A DNA stretch of 64,000 nt from contig CAMATH010000014.1 in NCBI GenBank assembly GCA_945860955.1, forward strand, positions 22,998-86,997, in the 5' to 3' direction. Shown here piece by piece: positions 30,764 to 39,951 of the stretch. A program made the position numbers and the translations under genes. The first letter of the stretch is position 1. Each line of letters begins with the position of its first letter. Under the pieces are notes generated by a model that was given only the letters and a program-made list of their open reading frames with translations, ran no database searches and was not told the origin of the DNA. This DNA comes from Planctomicrobium piriforme (GTDB lineage: Bacteria > Planctomycetota > Planctomycetia > Planctomycetales > Planctomycetaceae).

Positions 30764-31234
30764 TTACGTCGCGGGAATCGGCTGAGGAACCTGCGCCTGA
30801 TGATCGTGCGTCGGCCCCACAAAGAGCTTGAGCTTCTTCAGCATCGCCCGACCCATCTTGGTCTTGGGCAGCATGCGCCGCACCGCCAGCCGCAAAATTT
30901 CTTCGGGCTTCCGTTCCAGCATGTCGGCGGCACTCGTCAGCTTCTGGCCGCGGGTGTAGCCTGTGAACCGCTTGTACTGCTTCGTCAGCATCTTCGAGGA
31001 GAACGACGGATGCGTCGGGTGAGCCACCCGATGTCCGCCGAATTTCACCTTTTCGCAATTGACCACGACCACAAAGTCGCCGCAATCGACATGCCGCGTG
31101 TAGGTCGGCTTATGCTTTCCCATCAGGATGGTCGCCAGCTTCACCGCCAGCCGACCCACGACCTGATCGTTCGCGTCGACCAACAGCCACGCCGGCTGGA
31201 CCGTTCCAGCCTTCGCCAGAAAACACTTATTCAC
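30764..31234 (-). CDS. rplM: Ribosomal protein uL13
   Basis: The 156-residue product carries the uL13 motifs WLLVDANDQVVGRLA, LMGKHKPTYTRHVDCGDFVVVVN and AVRRMLPKTKMGRAMLKKLKLF. It is an early-assembly protein of the 50S subunit. A GTG at 31234 preceded by AAGG (about 10 nt) is the likely start, giving a product that begins near the conserved KCFLAKAG segment. The frame open up to 31345 has no family similarity. It forms the classic rplM-rpsI operon with the next gene. Confidence 0.93.
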   Translation of the reverse strand: MNKCFLAKAGTVQPAWLLVDANDQVVGRLAVKLATILMGKHKPTYTRHVDCGDFVVVVNCEKVKFGGHRVAHPTHPSFSSKMLTKQYKRFTGYTRGQKLTSAADMLERKPEEILRLAVRRMLPKTKMGRAMLKKLKLFVGPTHDHQAQVPQPIPAT

Positions 31235-31911
31235 GGCAATCAACCTTGCAGCTCTGCACGTCTGAACACGGCCCTTGACGAGAAACCGCCAAGCAACCTG
31301 GAAGAACACAATCCACAAAGACCGCCCACGATGACCATAGATCACAATGACCGCAGATCATAGCGAACACCCTTCACGCACACACCAAACGGCCAGGAAC
31401 CCCTGGCTTTTTCGCGCATCTCGACCCCGCCCCACGGACCGGGAGTTTGCCGAAACGGGCATTGTAGCGGCAACGGACTGGCGGTTCAACCCATTTCGTG
31501 GAGCCTGGACTGCCAGGAGTTTGGTCGACAGGTTGCTTACCGGCCGGCTTAAGAACGGAACGATGTCCGAGTTGACTCCGCAGGTTCTCCAATCGCTCTG
31601 TTCGGCCGCTGTGAAAATCCGTTCGACTCCGGTTCGCAATGCGTTTTCGGATGGAATACCGAAATTCAAACCGAGTTTTTGCCAGACAGCCGAGCGAGGT
31701 CGCCCGAAGTCCACTGCTTCGCGGCGGACGAATGCGACAGTTCCCTTGCCTGGATGAAATTTGAGTGATCCGAGCTCCGAAGCGGGCCGTTGTCTTTTGG
31801 CCGCCCGCATGAAGGCGGGCCGCGAACTCATTGAGCCCGTTTTACAATCGCGACAGGCTTTTGTTTGACTCTCCACGGTGAGGGGTGTTGTTCGGGTGAG
31901 CCGCGACCTTA
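31235..31911. other. Gene-poor region upstream of rplM
   Basis: I find no supported gene. The frames present, including a 172-codon one on the minus strand (31358-31876), lack any recognisable motif and have a noncoding look. A CCCGC-atgaag-GCGGG hairpin lies near 31803-31819. The rplM promoter should be in the first few hundred bases. Confidence 0.5.
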
Positions 31912-31936
31912 GGAACTCCTTTTTTGGAGATTCCCA

Positions 31937-32429
31937 ATGGCTGGGCGAGTGAATCGGTTCGGAGTGGTGTTGTTGGCGTCTGGGGTCGTGTTGTTTTCGA
32001 GAGGTTCCCGGTTGGAGTTCGCACAGGGTGCTAGCGGAACCGGTGGGAGACCGCGAATGGCGTGAGCTGGTGCTTAAGCCGATGCGGGCGAATTTGGAGG
32101 GGGCTGTCGGCCAGGCGGGAGCCGGGGGAATGGGGGTGTTGTATGGCAGTCAGGCGACGTGGAAGGTGGTGGAAGTGCGGGAGGAATTGGTGGCGCTGGT
32201 GGCGCAGGTCGAAATGGCGACGCGGCCAGGCGCCGCCAAAAAGGGGCGCGGGGCGGGAAACGCGCCCCTCGTGGACGGCGTGCCTAGGGAACTTGTTGTA
32301 GGCGAGACGCTCCGTGGTTCGCCTCAACGCGCCGCAGGTGCCGGTCGGAAGTGGAAACCGACAGCCAGTCCCTCATTTACCACTTGTCGCTTAACGCGAG
32401 TGCGAGAGGCGGAGGTGAGCGCGGGTTAA
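31937..32429 (+). pseudogene. Possible frameshifted small exported protein
   Basis: An ATG at 31937 with GGAG 7 nt upstream opens 42 codons that read like a signal peptide (MAGRVNRFGVVLLASGVVLF) and end at a TGA at 32063-32065. From 32028 a second frame, shifted by one, stays open to 32429 (GDREWRELVLKPMRAN, then WKVVEVREELVALVAQVE) with G/C-biased third positions. Together they could be one exported protein split by a frameshift, or two unrelated small frames. The Shine-Dalgarno lies in a small hairpin (31912-31934). I recognise no family. Confidence 0.3.
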
Positions 32430-32588
32430 GATCCACGCTCACCCCTGTTCATTTTCCCGTCGCAGGTGAGTGGGAAGAAAAACTCGCGATGGCGACCGCA
32501 ACATTGGTTCGCAGACGGGGTTCAATCCTCCGGAGGGGGATTGATGTGTTCTGGTTCACGTTCTGCAAACTAGGTGGAGATGTCTGAG

Positions 32589-33404
32589 ATGCACATGACT
32601 TCGAGCCGTTGGCGCGGTCTGGTTCTGGCGATGTTGTGCGTGGCCTTGGCCCCGGCTATATCGTTTGCCCAACAGGGACGTGGCGGTGCAGGCGGAGGCC
32701 GCGGGGGTTTTGGTGGCGGATTCGGCGGCGGGACTGGCGTGACCGGTTTGCTCGCCATGCAGGAAGTTCAGACCGAACTGAAGCTGACAGATGAACAAAA
32801 GACCAAGCTGCGTGAAGCTCAGTCTGAACTTCGTGGCGGTTTTGGTGGCGGCGCGGGGGGGAATCGGGAAGAGATCCGCAACCTCAGCCGCGAAGAACGC
32901 CAAAAGCGGATGGAAGAATTCCGCAAGCAGATGGAAGAGCGGACCAAGAAAGCCGAAGAGCTGGTGAAGGGGACGTTGACCGCCGACCAGTCGGCCCGCT
33001 TGAACCAGTTGCGGCTGCAACGAGAAGGCTTCCAATCGCTGTCGCGAGCCGAAGTCGCCGCCGCCCTGAAGGTGACGGATGCGCAGAAAGAAGCGATTGC
33101 CGACATTCTGCAAGCGGCTCGTCCGCAGCGCGGTGCCGGCGGCTCGGGAGCTGGCGGGGCTCGCCCGTCGGCCGAAGAACGTGAAAAAGCGGCCACCGAG
33201 GCGGCCGAACGTCGCAAAAAGACCCAGGCCGACGTCGAAGCGGTGTTGACCGACGACCAGAAGGCCGAATGGACCAAGTTGCTGGGTGCGAAGTTCGAAT
33301 TTCCCGAACGTCCTGCCGGTGGCGGTCGTGGCGGACGCGGTGGTCAGGGGGGAGGGCAAGGTGGCGGCCAGAACCGCCGTCAGCGCCGCCCGGCCGAGGC
33401 CTAA
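32589..33404 (+). CDS. Exported Gly-rich LTxxQ (Spy/CpxP-like) protein
   Basis: The 271-residue product has a signal peptide (WRGLVLAMLCVALAPAISFAQ) followed by Gly/Arg-rich low-complexity stretches and helical segments with LTxxQ motifs: LTDEQKTKLREAQ, LTADQSARLNQLRLQ, VTDAQKEAIADIL and LTDDQKAEWTKLL. LTxxQ motifs characterise Spy/CpxP periplasmic chaperones; planctomycete versions are larger and Gly-rich, and their role is untested. GGTGGAG at 32573-32579 places the start at the ATG at 32589. In-frame GTG/ATG codons at 32574 and 32580 are less well spaced. The Gly/Arg tail ends GGGQNRRQRRPAEA. A terminator follows at 33462. Confidence 0.8.
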   Translation: MHMTSSRWRGLVLAMLCVALAPAISFAQQGRGGAGGGRGGFGGGFGGGTGVTGLLAMQEVQTELKLTDEQKTKLREAQSELRGGFGGGAGGNREEIRNLSREERQKRMEEFRKQMEERTKKAEELVKGTLTADQSARLNQLRLQREGFQSLSRAEVAAALKVTDAQKEAIADILQAARPQRGAGGSGAGGARPSAEEREKAATEAAERRKKTQADVEAVLTDDQKAEWTKLLGAKFEFPERPAGGGRGGRGGQGGGQGGGQNRRQRRPAEA

Positions 33405-33461
33405 TCGTATTATGACTTGAATCGGATGGGCTGTTTATCAGTCCCGACCGCGTGGTTCTCC

Positions 33462-33503
33462 AAGCTCCCGCATACCAGAATTCTGGTGTGCGGGAGCTTT
33501 TTC
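33462..33503 (+). terminator. Rho-independent terminator
   Basis: A 19-nt arm starting AAGCTCCCGCATACCAGAA (33462-33480) pairs with 33481-33499 with one mismatch or wobble and is followed by a T-run. It ends the transcript of the LTxxQ protein. The reverse strand could also terminate weakly. Confidence 0.85.
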
Positions 33504-33631
33504 GTTTCCAGATCGCCGCTTCCCTTCCAGCGTTCAACCGATAAACTGCGTATTGCCCATGGGTCATTGGGGAGTCTCCCCCGCGCCATGCCCCGCTTGA
33601 CTTCGCACTCCCGACCACCGGACGCTTCCGC

Positions 33632-35470
33632 TTGACCGCCATTCTCGGCATCTCCGCCTATTTCCACGACTCAGCGGCGGCTTTGGTCGTCGATGGCAAG
33701 ATTGTCGCAGCGGCTCAGGAAGAGCGGTTCACCCGCCGTAAGCACGATCCCGAATTCCCCAAACTCGCGGTCGAATACTGTCTGCGGGAAGCGGGAATCT
33801 CACCGGGCGAACTCGACTACGTCGGCTATTACGACAAGCCGCTGCAGAAGTTTGAACGGTTGATGGAAACCTGCCTGGCGTTCGCCCCCCGGGGGTTTCG
33901 CATGTTCGCGCAGGCGATGCCGTTATGGGTCAAGCAGAAGCTCTACCTGCCACGAGAGATCAAGGCGGGGTTGAACGGCCAGTTCAAAAAGCGGTTCGTA
34001 TTCACCGAACACCACGAGTCGCACGCGGCGAGCGCCTTTTTCCCCTCCCCCTTTGAAGAGGCGGCGATCCTCACGCTGGACGGCGTGGGGGAGTGGGCGA
34101 CCGCCAGCTACGGCGTTGGTCGAGGCCATCGGATCGAACTCCTCAAGGAACTTCGCTTTCCGCACTCGCTGGGGATGCTCTATTCGGCGTTCACCTACTT
34201 TTGCGGGTTTCGGGTCAATTCGGGGGAATACAAGCTGATGGGGCTCGCCCCCTATGGCAAGCCCCGGTTCGCCGACCTGATTCGGCGGGAACTGGTCGAC
34301 ATCAAAGCCGACGGGTCACTGCGACTCGACCTGTCGTACTTCGATTACTGCGTCGGGCAGAGGATGACTTCACGCAAGTTCGACCAGCTTTTTGGCGGTC
34401 CGCCTCGAAAACCTGAGAGCCCGCTGACCGAACGGGAAATGGATCTGGCCGCCTCCATTCAAGAGGTGACCGAAGAAGTCATGCTGAAGATGGCCCGACA
34501 CGTCCATGCGCAAACGGGGATGAAGAATCTCTGTCTGGCCGGGGGGGTGGCGCTCAACTGCGTGGGGAACGGCAAGATTCTGCGTGAAGGGCCATTCGAA
34601 CAGATCTGGATTCAGCCGGCGGCGGGCGATGCGGGGGGGGCATTGGGGGTCGCCACGTTCATCTGGCATCAACTGCTCGGCAACCCCCGCGTCCCGCAAC
34701 CCCGCGACGCGCAGCACGGCTCCCTGTTGGGCCCCGCCTGGAGCGACGAGCAGGTCGAGACATTCCTCAAGTCGGTGGGAGCGAAATACCGGCGGCTCGA
34801 ATCGGACGACGAACTCTGCACCGAAGTGGCGCGTTTGATCGGCAGCGACAAAGTCGTGGGCTGGGTTCAAGGGAGAATGGAATTTGGTCCGCGTGCGCTC
34901 GGCTCACGTTCGATTCTGGGGGACGCCCGCAGCCCCAAGATGCAGTCGGTGATGAACGTGAAGATCAAATTTCGCGAGTCGTTTCGTCCGTTCGCCCCGT
35001 CTGTTCTTGAGGAACATGTCGACGAGTACTTCCAGATGCGGCACGGGGAGCAGAGTCCGTACATGTTGCTCGTCGCGCCGGTCCAGGAGAGTCGGCGGAC
35101 CGATCGCGATGGTGAAATGGGGCGACTGAACGGCATCGACAAACTGAAAGTTCTGCGTTCCGAAATTCCCGCGGTCACTCACGTCGACTACTCGGCGCGC
35201 GTGCAAACGGTCGACGCCGATCGCCACGGGCGCTACTACCGATTGCTGAAGAAGTTTCATGAGCAGACCGGTTGCCCGGTCATTATCAACACCAGTTTCA
35301 ACGTGCGCGGCGAGCCGATCGTCTGTTCGCCGCAACACGCCTACCGTTGTTTTCTATCGACCAATATGGACGTCCTGGTTCTGGAGCGATGCGTTCTTCT
35401 GAAGGAAGACCAGCCGACGATTCCCCAAGAGGATGTGGCGGCGTATTTGAAGCAGTTCAAGCTGGACTGA
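33632..35470 (+). CDS. NodU/CmcH-family carbamoyltransferase
   Basis: The 612-residue product belongs to the TobZ/NodU/HypF-related O-carbamoyltransferases, which pass a carbamoyl group from carbamoyl phosphate via carbamoyl-AMP to a hydroxyl of a sugar or natural product. The N-terminal ASKHA-type domain begins ILGISAYFHDSAAALVVDGK and includes the metal-binding FTEHHESHAASAFF and LTLDGVGEWATAS. The C-terminal domain has EFGPRALGSRSILGDAR, FRESFRPFAPSVL and PVIINTSFNVRGEP. The start codon is TTG, chosen because it puts the conserved opening at the N-terminus. The acceptor is unknown; no biosynthetic cluster is nearby. TsaD-like and HypF assignments are excluded by length and motifs. Confidence 0.9.
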   Translation: MTAILGISAYFHDSAAALVVDGKIVAAAQEERFTRRKHDPEFPKLAVEYCLREAGISPGELDYVGYYDKPLQKFERLMETCLAFAPRGFRMFAQAMPLWVKQKLYLPREIKAGLNGQFKKRFVFTEHHESHAASAFFPSPFEEAAILTLDGVGEWATASYGVGRGHRIELLKELRFPHSLGMLYSAFTYFCGFRVNSGEYKLMGLAPYGKPRFADLIRRELVDIKADGSLRLDLSYFDYCVGQRMTSRKFDQLFGGPPRKPESPLTEREMDLAASIQEVTEEVMLKMARHVHAQTGMKNLCLAGGVALNCVGNGKILREGPFEQIWIQPAAGDAGGALGVATFIWHQLLGNPRVPQPRDAQHGSLLGPAWSDEQVETFLKSVGAKYRRLESDDELCTEVARLIGSDKVVGWVQGRMEFGPRALGSRSILGDARSPKMQSVMNVKIKFRESFRPFAPSVLEEHVDEYFQMRHGEQSPYMLLVAPVQESRRTDRDGEMGRLNGIDKLKVLRSEIPAVTHVDYSARVQTVDADRHGRYYRLLKKFHEQTGCPVIINTSFNVRGEPIVCSPQHAYRCFLSTNMDVLVLERCVLLKEDQPTIPQEDVAAYLKQFKLD

Positions 35471-35725
35471 ATTCGGTCTTGACCGCGACCGTGAGATTGG
35501 GGTATCTCCCCGCTCCCTCCTGATGATCCGTAGCGATCCCCCACCTCGTCTCCCTTCGCTTTCCTCCCCAGTCCGCCAATCGATCTGTCGTCGCGTCCCC
35601 GTATCGCGACTCGCGCTACCCGACCGTATTCCGACCTGTGTTCGTGGTCGCACGTCGTCGCGAGTTGTTGTTTCGCGGGTTCTGCGTGTCGTTGATTGCG
35701 CGGGCTCACGCCTCGAGAGTGTCCC

Positions 35726-36733
35726 ATGTCGATCGATTCTGATGGCGACAGTTCACTCGCATTGCGTGGTTCTCGCGGCAGGTTCGCGGCACTGATCGCC
35801 ACTTGCATGTGTCTGCATCTGTCGGGTTGTGCCGGCTTTCTGGGAGGGATGATTTCGAGCGCCCCGAACCGCTGGATTCCCTGGAGCAACGCCTCGGCCC
35901 GTACGCATCCGGCCGTCCGTCGCATCCTGGGAATCGACCAGGAATTCCGCGTCGAGGTGGGAACCGCCGAAGAACCGTTGTCACTCTCAGTTGAGATCAT
36001 CGAGCCTCCCGAAGACCTGTCGCCCCCCAAGGGGACCGTGCTGGTGCTTCACGGCGTGGCGTCCAACGCGAAGTTCATGCTGCGGCACGGGCGGATGCTG
36101 GCCCATCATGGATATCGCGCGGTCCTGGTCGATTTACGTGGTCATGGAAAATCGGAAGGAACGCGTTTGACCTATGGCGTCCTGGAATCTGACGATCTGA
36201 TGCGCGTAATCGACGAACTGGAAAACAGAAATCTGGTCGCCGGTCAGTTGGGGGCGCTGGGAGTTTCTTACGGAGCGACGACAGCGATTCATCTCGCGGG
36301 GAAAGACCCGCGGATCAAGTCGGTCGTGGCAGTCGCCCCCTTCAGCACCATGCGCGATGTTGTTCCCGATTTCGGCCGGACGGTGCTGCCCGGGGTTGGT
36401 TCACTGGTTCCCGATGAGACGCTGGACGCGGCGATCACCCGGGCGGGTGCCCAGGGGCATTTCGACCCCGATCTGTCCAACGCTTGTGAGGCGATTCAGC
36501 GAACCGAGGCGCGGGTGCTGATCATTCACGGCAAAGAAGACTGGATGGTCCCCACGTATCACGGCCGCCGACTGCACGAGGCGGCACCGGATAACAGCGA
36601 ACTGGTGCTGCTGCCGTGGACAGGCCATCTGGCGGCGTGGCTTGACCCGACGCATCGCGTGGCAAATCACACGTTCGACTGGTTCGACGAGAACCTGGCG
36701 CAAGACCCGATGGTCGCCACGGCCGAGGAGTGA
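35726..36733 (+). CDS. Lipoprotein alpha/beta hydrolase
   Basis: The 335-residue product has an N-terminal signal ending in a lipobox, HLSGC, so it is probably lipid-anchored outside the inner membrane. The hydrolase domain shows VLVLHGVASNAKFMLRHGR, DLRGHGKSEG, the nucleophile Ser in LGVSYGATTAI, an Asp in IIHGKEDWMVP and a His in PWTGHLAAWL. It resembles serine aminopeptidase or esterase-type hydrolases; the substrate is unknown. The ATG at 35726 gives the signal peptide, and a TTG 30 nt upstream is less likely. It converges with the DUF1501 gene, with one base between stops. Confidence 0.85.
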   Translation: MSIDSDGDSSLALRGSRGRFAALIATCMCLHLSGCAGFLGGMISSAPNRWIPWSNASARTHPAVRRILGIDQEFRVEVGTAEEPLSLSVEIIEPPEDLSPPKGTVLVLHGVASNAKFMLRHGRMLAHHGYRAVLVDLRGHGKSEGTRLTYGVLESDDLMRVIDELENRNLVAGQLGALGVSYGATTAIHLAGKDPRIKSVVAVAPFSTMRDVVPDFGRTVLPGVGSLVPDETLDAAITRAGAQGHFDPDLSNACEAIQRTEARVLIIHGKEDWMVPTYHGRRLHEAAPDNSELVLLPWTGHLAAWLDPTHRVANHTFDWFDENLAQDPMVATAEE

Positions 36734-36734
36734 A

Positions 36735-38666
36735 TCAGAGCGACTGAGGCGTTTCGCCAGTCAGCAGTGCCAGATGAACATCGCGGATCTTGTCGCCAAC
36801 AACCGCGACATCCGTCAGTTTGCAGCCAGGTGCCGTGACTCGCAATTCAAACGTCCCCAACGCACTCATCAGTCCCTGGGGAAACGGGATCTGCCACACC
36901 GCGCTCGGGGATGCGGCTGCGAGGTCCGCCGGTATCGGCAGCGGCGTGTCTCCGACCGCCAGTTTCACGCCGGCGATGGACCTTGGCTCGGCGAGACGAA
37001 GCACCAGCCAGCCGTAGTCAAAGTGGTTGTAGTAAAACCCTTTGTACTTGAGTCGGGCCGCGTTCTCGCTGAGCGGGCGGTGACGATCGGGTCCATCACC
37101 TTGCGGCTCGCCCAGACCTTCGAGTTCCCAAAGCCGTTCGCTTTCGGGAAGTCCTAAATCGACCGTGAAAAACCGGTTGCCACGTTCCCGCAGCATGCGA
37201 CCGAACGGGCCAAACTCGGCGAGCGCGATACGGGGCACCGGATCGGGTTTCGGTTCGGGGCGGGCGACTCCCCCCAAGAGCTTGGCGATCGGTTGTCCCA
37301 GCGCGATGGGAAACGGACGTTCGGTCCGATCGTAAATCGGGGTCTCGGGTTCGAGTCCCAACAGGTGGTACATCGTCGCCGCGATGTCGTCTTGCGTGAC
37401 CTTGTCAGCGATGGGGTACGCCGCCTTGTCGTCGGTCGCGCCAAAGACCTGACCGCCGGGAACACCTCCCCCCGCCATCACCACACTGTTGCACGGTCCC
37501 CAGTGGTCGCGGCCGGCGTTGGAGTTTATCGCCGGTGTGCGACCGAACTCGCTGTTCCACACAATCAGTGTTTCGTCGAGCAGACCACTCTCTGACAGAT
37601 CCTCCAGGAGCGCCGCGATGGGGCGGTCAACCGAGGGCATCAGTCGGCACTTCAGTTCGCGGAAATTGAGAGCGTGGGTGTCCCAGGTCGTGTCGATCGT
37701 CTTCTTTTCACGATGCCAGTATACGGTGACCAGTTTGACACCGGCCTCAATCAGACGGCGGGTCATCAACACGCTCTGACCGAAGGCATGCCAGCCATAC
37801 CGCGCCCGCATCGCGTCGGTTTCTTGAGAGACGTCGAACGCCCGGCGCGCTTGTGGCGAGAGAACCATATCGAGCGCCCGCTGGTAGAACGAATCCATCG
37901 AGCTGGCGAGTTCCGACCGGTCGGCGACCCGCGCCGCCTGATCGACTGCGTCGAGCAGATGTCGGCGTTCGACCATCCGGGGAACCGCCAGTTCACGCGG
38001 CAGCCGCAAGCTGTCGATTTGAAAGTCCGGGCGATCGGGATGATCGCTGATCTGAAACGGATCGTACTGCCGACCGAGCAGGCCTCCCCCCTGCCCGGGC
38101 GTGACGGAACCGTTGGTAGTGTGAATCACTTCTGGGAGTGCGACAAACGTGGGGAGCCCCTGTCGATTCGGACTGAGCCTTGACAGCACGGAACCAAAGT
38201 GGGGGAAGTCGGTGTCCCGCGCTCCGAAACTCTCGGCCTTTAACTCATGGCGTCGACCGGTCAGCCCCGCGTGTGCCCCGGTCGAATGGTTGTTGTCTTC
38301 CTGTCCGACCGACCGCAGGATTGCCAGTTTGTCGGCATGGCGGGCGATCAACGGGAAATGTTCGCTGATATGGATTCCCGGGACGTTGGTTCCGATGGGA
38401 AGGAATTCGCCGCGCGACGCTTCGGGACCGTGCGGTTTGAGATCCCAGGTATCCTGATGGGCGGGGCCACCCCACATGAAGAAGAGGATGACTCGCTTCG
38501 CCTTTCCAAACGTACCCGTCCCCAATTCGTCCCCCTGCGCGGACCGCCGCAGCAGGTGAGGCAGACCGAGTCCCAGGGTTCCCAGAGCGCCGATCTGCAG
38601 CGCGTCGCGTCGAGACACGCCATCGCAAAATCGCAAAGCCGGTCCGGTGGTGGGGAGACTGAGCAT
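36735..38666 (-). CDS. DUF1501 family protein with Tat signal and C-terminal extension
   Basis: The 643-residue product has a Tat-like signal (SRRDALQIGALGTLGLGLPHLL) and the DUF1501 sulfatase-like fold: FMWGGPAHQDTWDLKPHGPE, SVGQEDNNHSTGAHAG, IVWNSEFGRTPAINSNAGRDHW and ADKVTQDDIAATMYHLLGLEP. DUF1501 proteins are abundant in planctomycetes, usually next to DUF1549 cytochrome-like genes; here it stands alone. It is longer than the usual 430-480 residues. After about residue 470 comes an extra 170-residue region, partly beta-rich (FELRVTAPGCKLTDVAVVGD), not seen in simple family members. The activity is unknown. Confidence 0.88.
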   Translation of the reverse strand: MLSLPTTGPALRFCDGVSRRDALQIGALGTLGLGLPHLLRRSAQGDELGTGTFGKAKRVILFFMWGGPAHQDTWDLKPHGPEASRGEFLPIGTNVPGIHISEHFPLIARHADKLAILRSVGQEDNNHSTGAHAGLTGRRHELKAESFGARDTDFPHFGSVLSRLSPNRQGLPTFVALPEVIHTTNGSVTPGQGGGLLGRQYDPFQISDHPDRPDFQIDSLRLPRELAVPRMVERRHLLDAVDQAARVADRSELASSMDSFYQRALDMVLSPQARRAFDVSQETDAMRARYGWHAFGQSVLMTRRLIEAGVKLVTVYWHREKKTIDTTWDTHALNFRELKCRLMPSVDRPIAALLEDLSESGLLDETLIVWNSEFGRTPAINSNAGRDHWGPCNSVVMAGGGVPGGQVFGATDDKAAYPIADKVTQDDIAATMYHLLGLEPETPIYDRTERPFPIALGQPIAKLLGGVARPEPKPDPVPRIALAEFGPFGRMLRERGNRFFTVDLGLPESERLWELEGLGEPQGDGPDRHRPLSENAARLKYKGFYYNHFDYGWLVLRLAEPRSIAGVKLAVGDTPLPIPADLAAASPSAVWQIPFPQGLMSALGTFELRVTAPGCKLTDVAVVGDKIRDVHLALLTGETPQSL

Positions 38667-38970
38667 CGAAGCAATTCACGAGAGTTCGAGGGTCGACCGT
38701 CGAAGGCTGCGACGGGAAACCGGCGGAAGGGAGACATCTTTAAGATATCAACAATGGTCGATCATTGGGATGGCAGGCAAGTGTTCCACCCGTTGCAATC
38801 GGATTTTTTTGGGAGGCGACATCGGCAATTGTCGCAATTCGCGGGTTGAAAGGGTCGAACCGGGTAATAGAATCAAGGGTTTCCCCGCGTGGATACTGTC
38901 GATCAGTACAACGATTCCGGAATCCTACCTTGGATTCCACACCCCTGTTTTCGTCTGAAGTGCGAAGCCC
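38667..38970. other. Divergent intergenic region DUF1501 / folE2
   Basis: No gene, repeat or terminator is recognised. It should hold promoters for both divergent genes. I saw no pterin or tetrahydrofolate riboswitch core before folE2. Confidence 0.4.
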
Positions 38971-39951
38971 ATGAGTCTGCCGATTCACCAGCGACACACC
39001 CCGGAATTCCACGGAGTGTTCGAGCGGACCGCGCGGGAGACCATCGCGACGATGAACGAACTGGGGCGCGATGTGGCGAATCAACGCGCGACGCAGCCAC
39101 TCGCCCTCCAAAAAATGGGTGTCATCCGCACCTCCGTTCCAGTCGGCATTTCCGATCCCTTCGGAGGCTCCGCTCCTGTTCAACTTGCCTGCACTGTTGA
39201 TCTGAGCGTTGGCGTTCCCCAGGATCGGCGGGGGATTCACGTCTCCCGGATCGGCGACGTTCTGGCTCGTCTGACCACGCGTGCCTACTCGAGCCTGGTT
39301 GACTACGCGACCCACTTGGCGCAAGAACTGGAAACGACGCAACACGCTCCCGAAGCGCACGTCCGAGTCGAGGGCGACCTGGTGTACCTCGAAGAAAACC
39401 AGGGGGTCAAAACCAAGCAGTCGCTGGAAGCGCTCGGACTGTTTGCAAGTGTCGATCGAGTCGGCGGCACAAGCACTCTGTCGCAGGGACTCGCCTTCAG
39501 CCACATCACCGCGTGCCCTTGTGTGCAGGAAACGTATCGTCAAAGCCATTCCGAGGCGAGCGCCGGCTTCCTGCGTGACGTCGATGGTCGGCAGATGCCT
39601 TTCATGACACATTCACAGCGCTGCCGAACCCGGCTCTCGCTGATTGGAATCAAAGCTCCGCTGGATACGCTCGCGCTGTTGAACCGGATTGACAAAATTG
39701 TCGTTCGTACACGGAACACAATGCCCCGCGAACTGGAACTGATGACCGTGTATCAGGCGCACGCCCGGCCGCAGTTTCTGGAAGATGTGTTACGCGATTT
39801 GACGTTCGCGCTCAGCGGCGATCTGGCGAGTGAGTCGCCGCAGAGCCGAATTCACATTCATTCGGTGAGCATGGAGTCGATTCACGATTTCGACCTGCAT
39901 GGCGAAATCGATTTCACACTCGACGAATTGCGACGAGCGCTCCATCGATGA
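38971..39951 (+). CDS. folE2: GTP cyclohydrolase IB (FolE2/MptA family)
   Basis: The 326-residue product would convert GTP to 7,8-dihydroneopterin triphosphate, the first step of folate-type pterin synthesis. Family marks are DLSVGVPQDRRGIHVSRIGD, the metal-binding HITACPCVQETY, MPFMTHSQRCRTRLSL and RTRNTMPRELELM. The archaeal enzyme MptA, which feeds methanopterin synthesis, belongs to the same family, so either a folate or a methanopterin route is possible. The gene overlaps the next one, a RibD-C-type reductase, by 4 nt (ATGA), suggesting consecutive pterin steps. Confidence 0.92.
   Translation: MSLPIHQRHTPEFHGVFERTARETIATMNELGRDVANQRATQPLALQKMGVIRTSVPVGISDPFGGSAPVQLACTVDLSVGVPQDRRGIHVSRIGDVLARLTTRAYSSLVDYATHLAQELETTQHAPEAHVRVEGDLVYLEENQGVKTKQSLEALGLFASVDRVGGTSTLSQGLAFSHITACPCVQETYRQSHSEASAGFLRDVDGRQMPFMTHSQRCRTRLSLIGIKAPLDTLALLNRIDKIVVRTRNTMPRELELMTVYQAHARPQFLEDVLRDLTFALSGDLASESPQSRIHIHSVSMESIHDFDLHGEIDFTLDELRRALHR

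Noticed and set aside
31358..31876. 172-codon minus-strand frame upstream of rplM
   Set aside because: No motif, weak codon bias and no ribosome-binding site; treated as noncoding.
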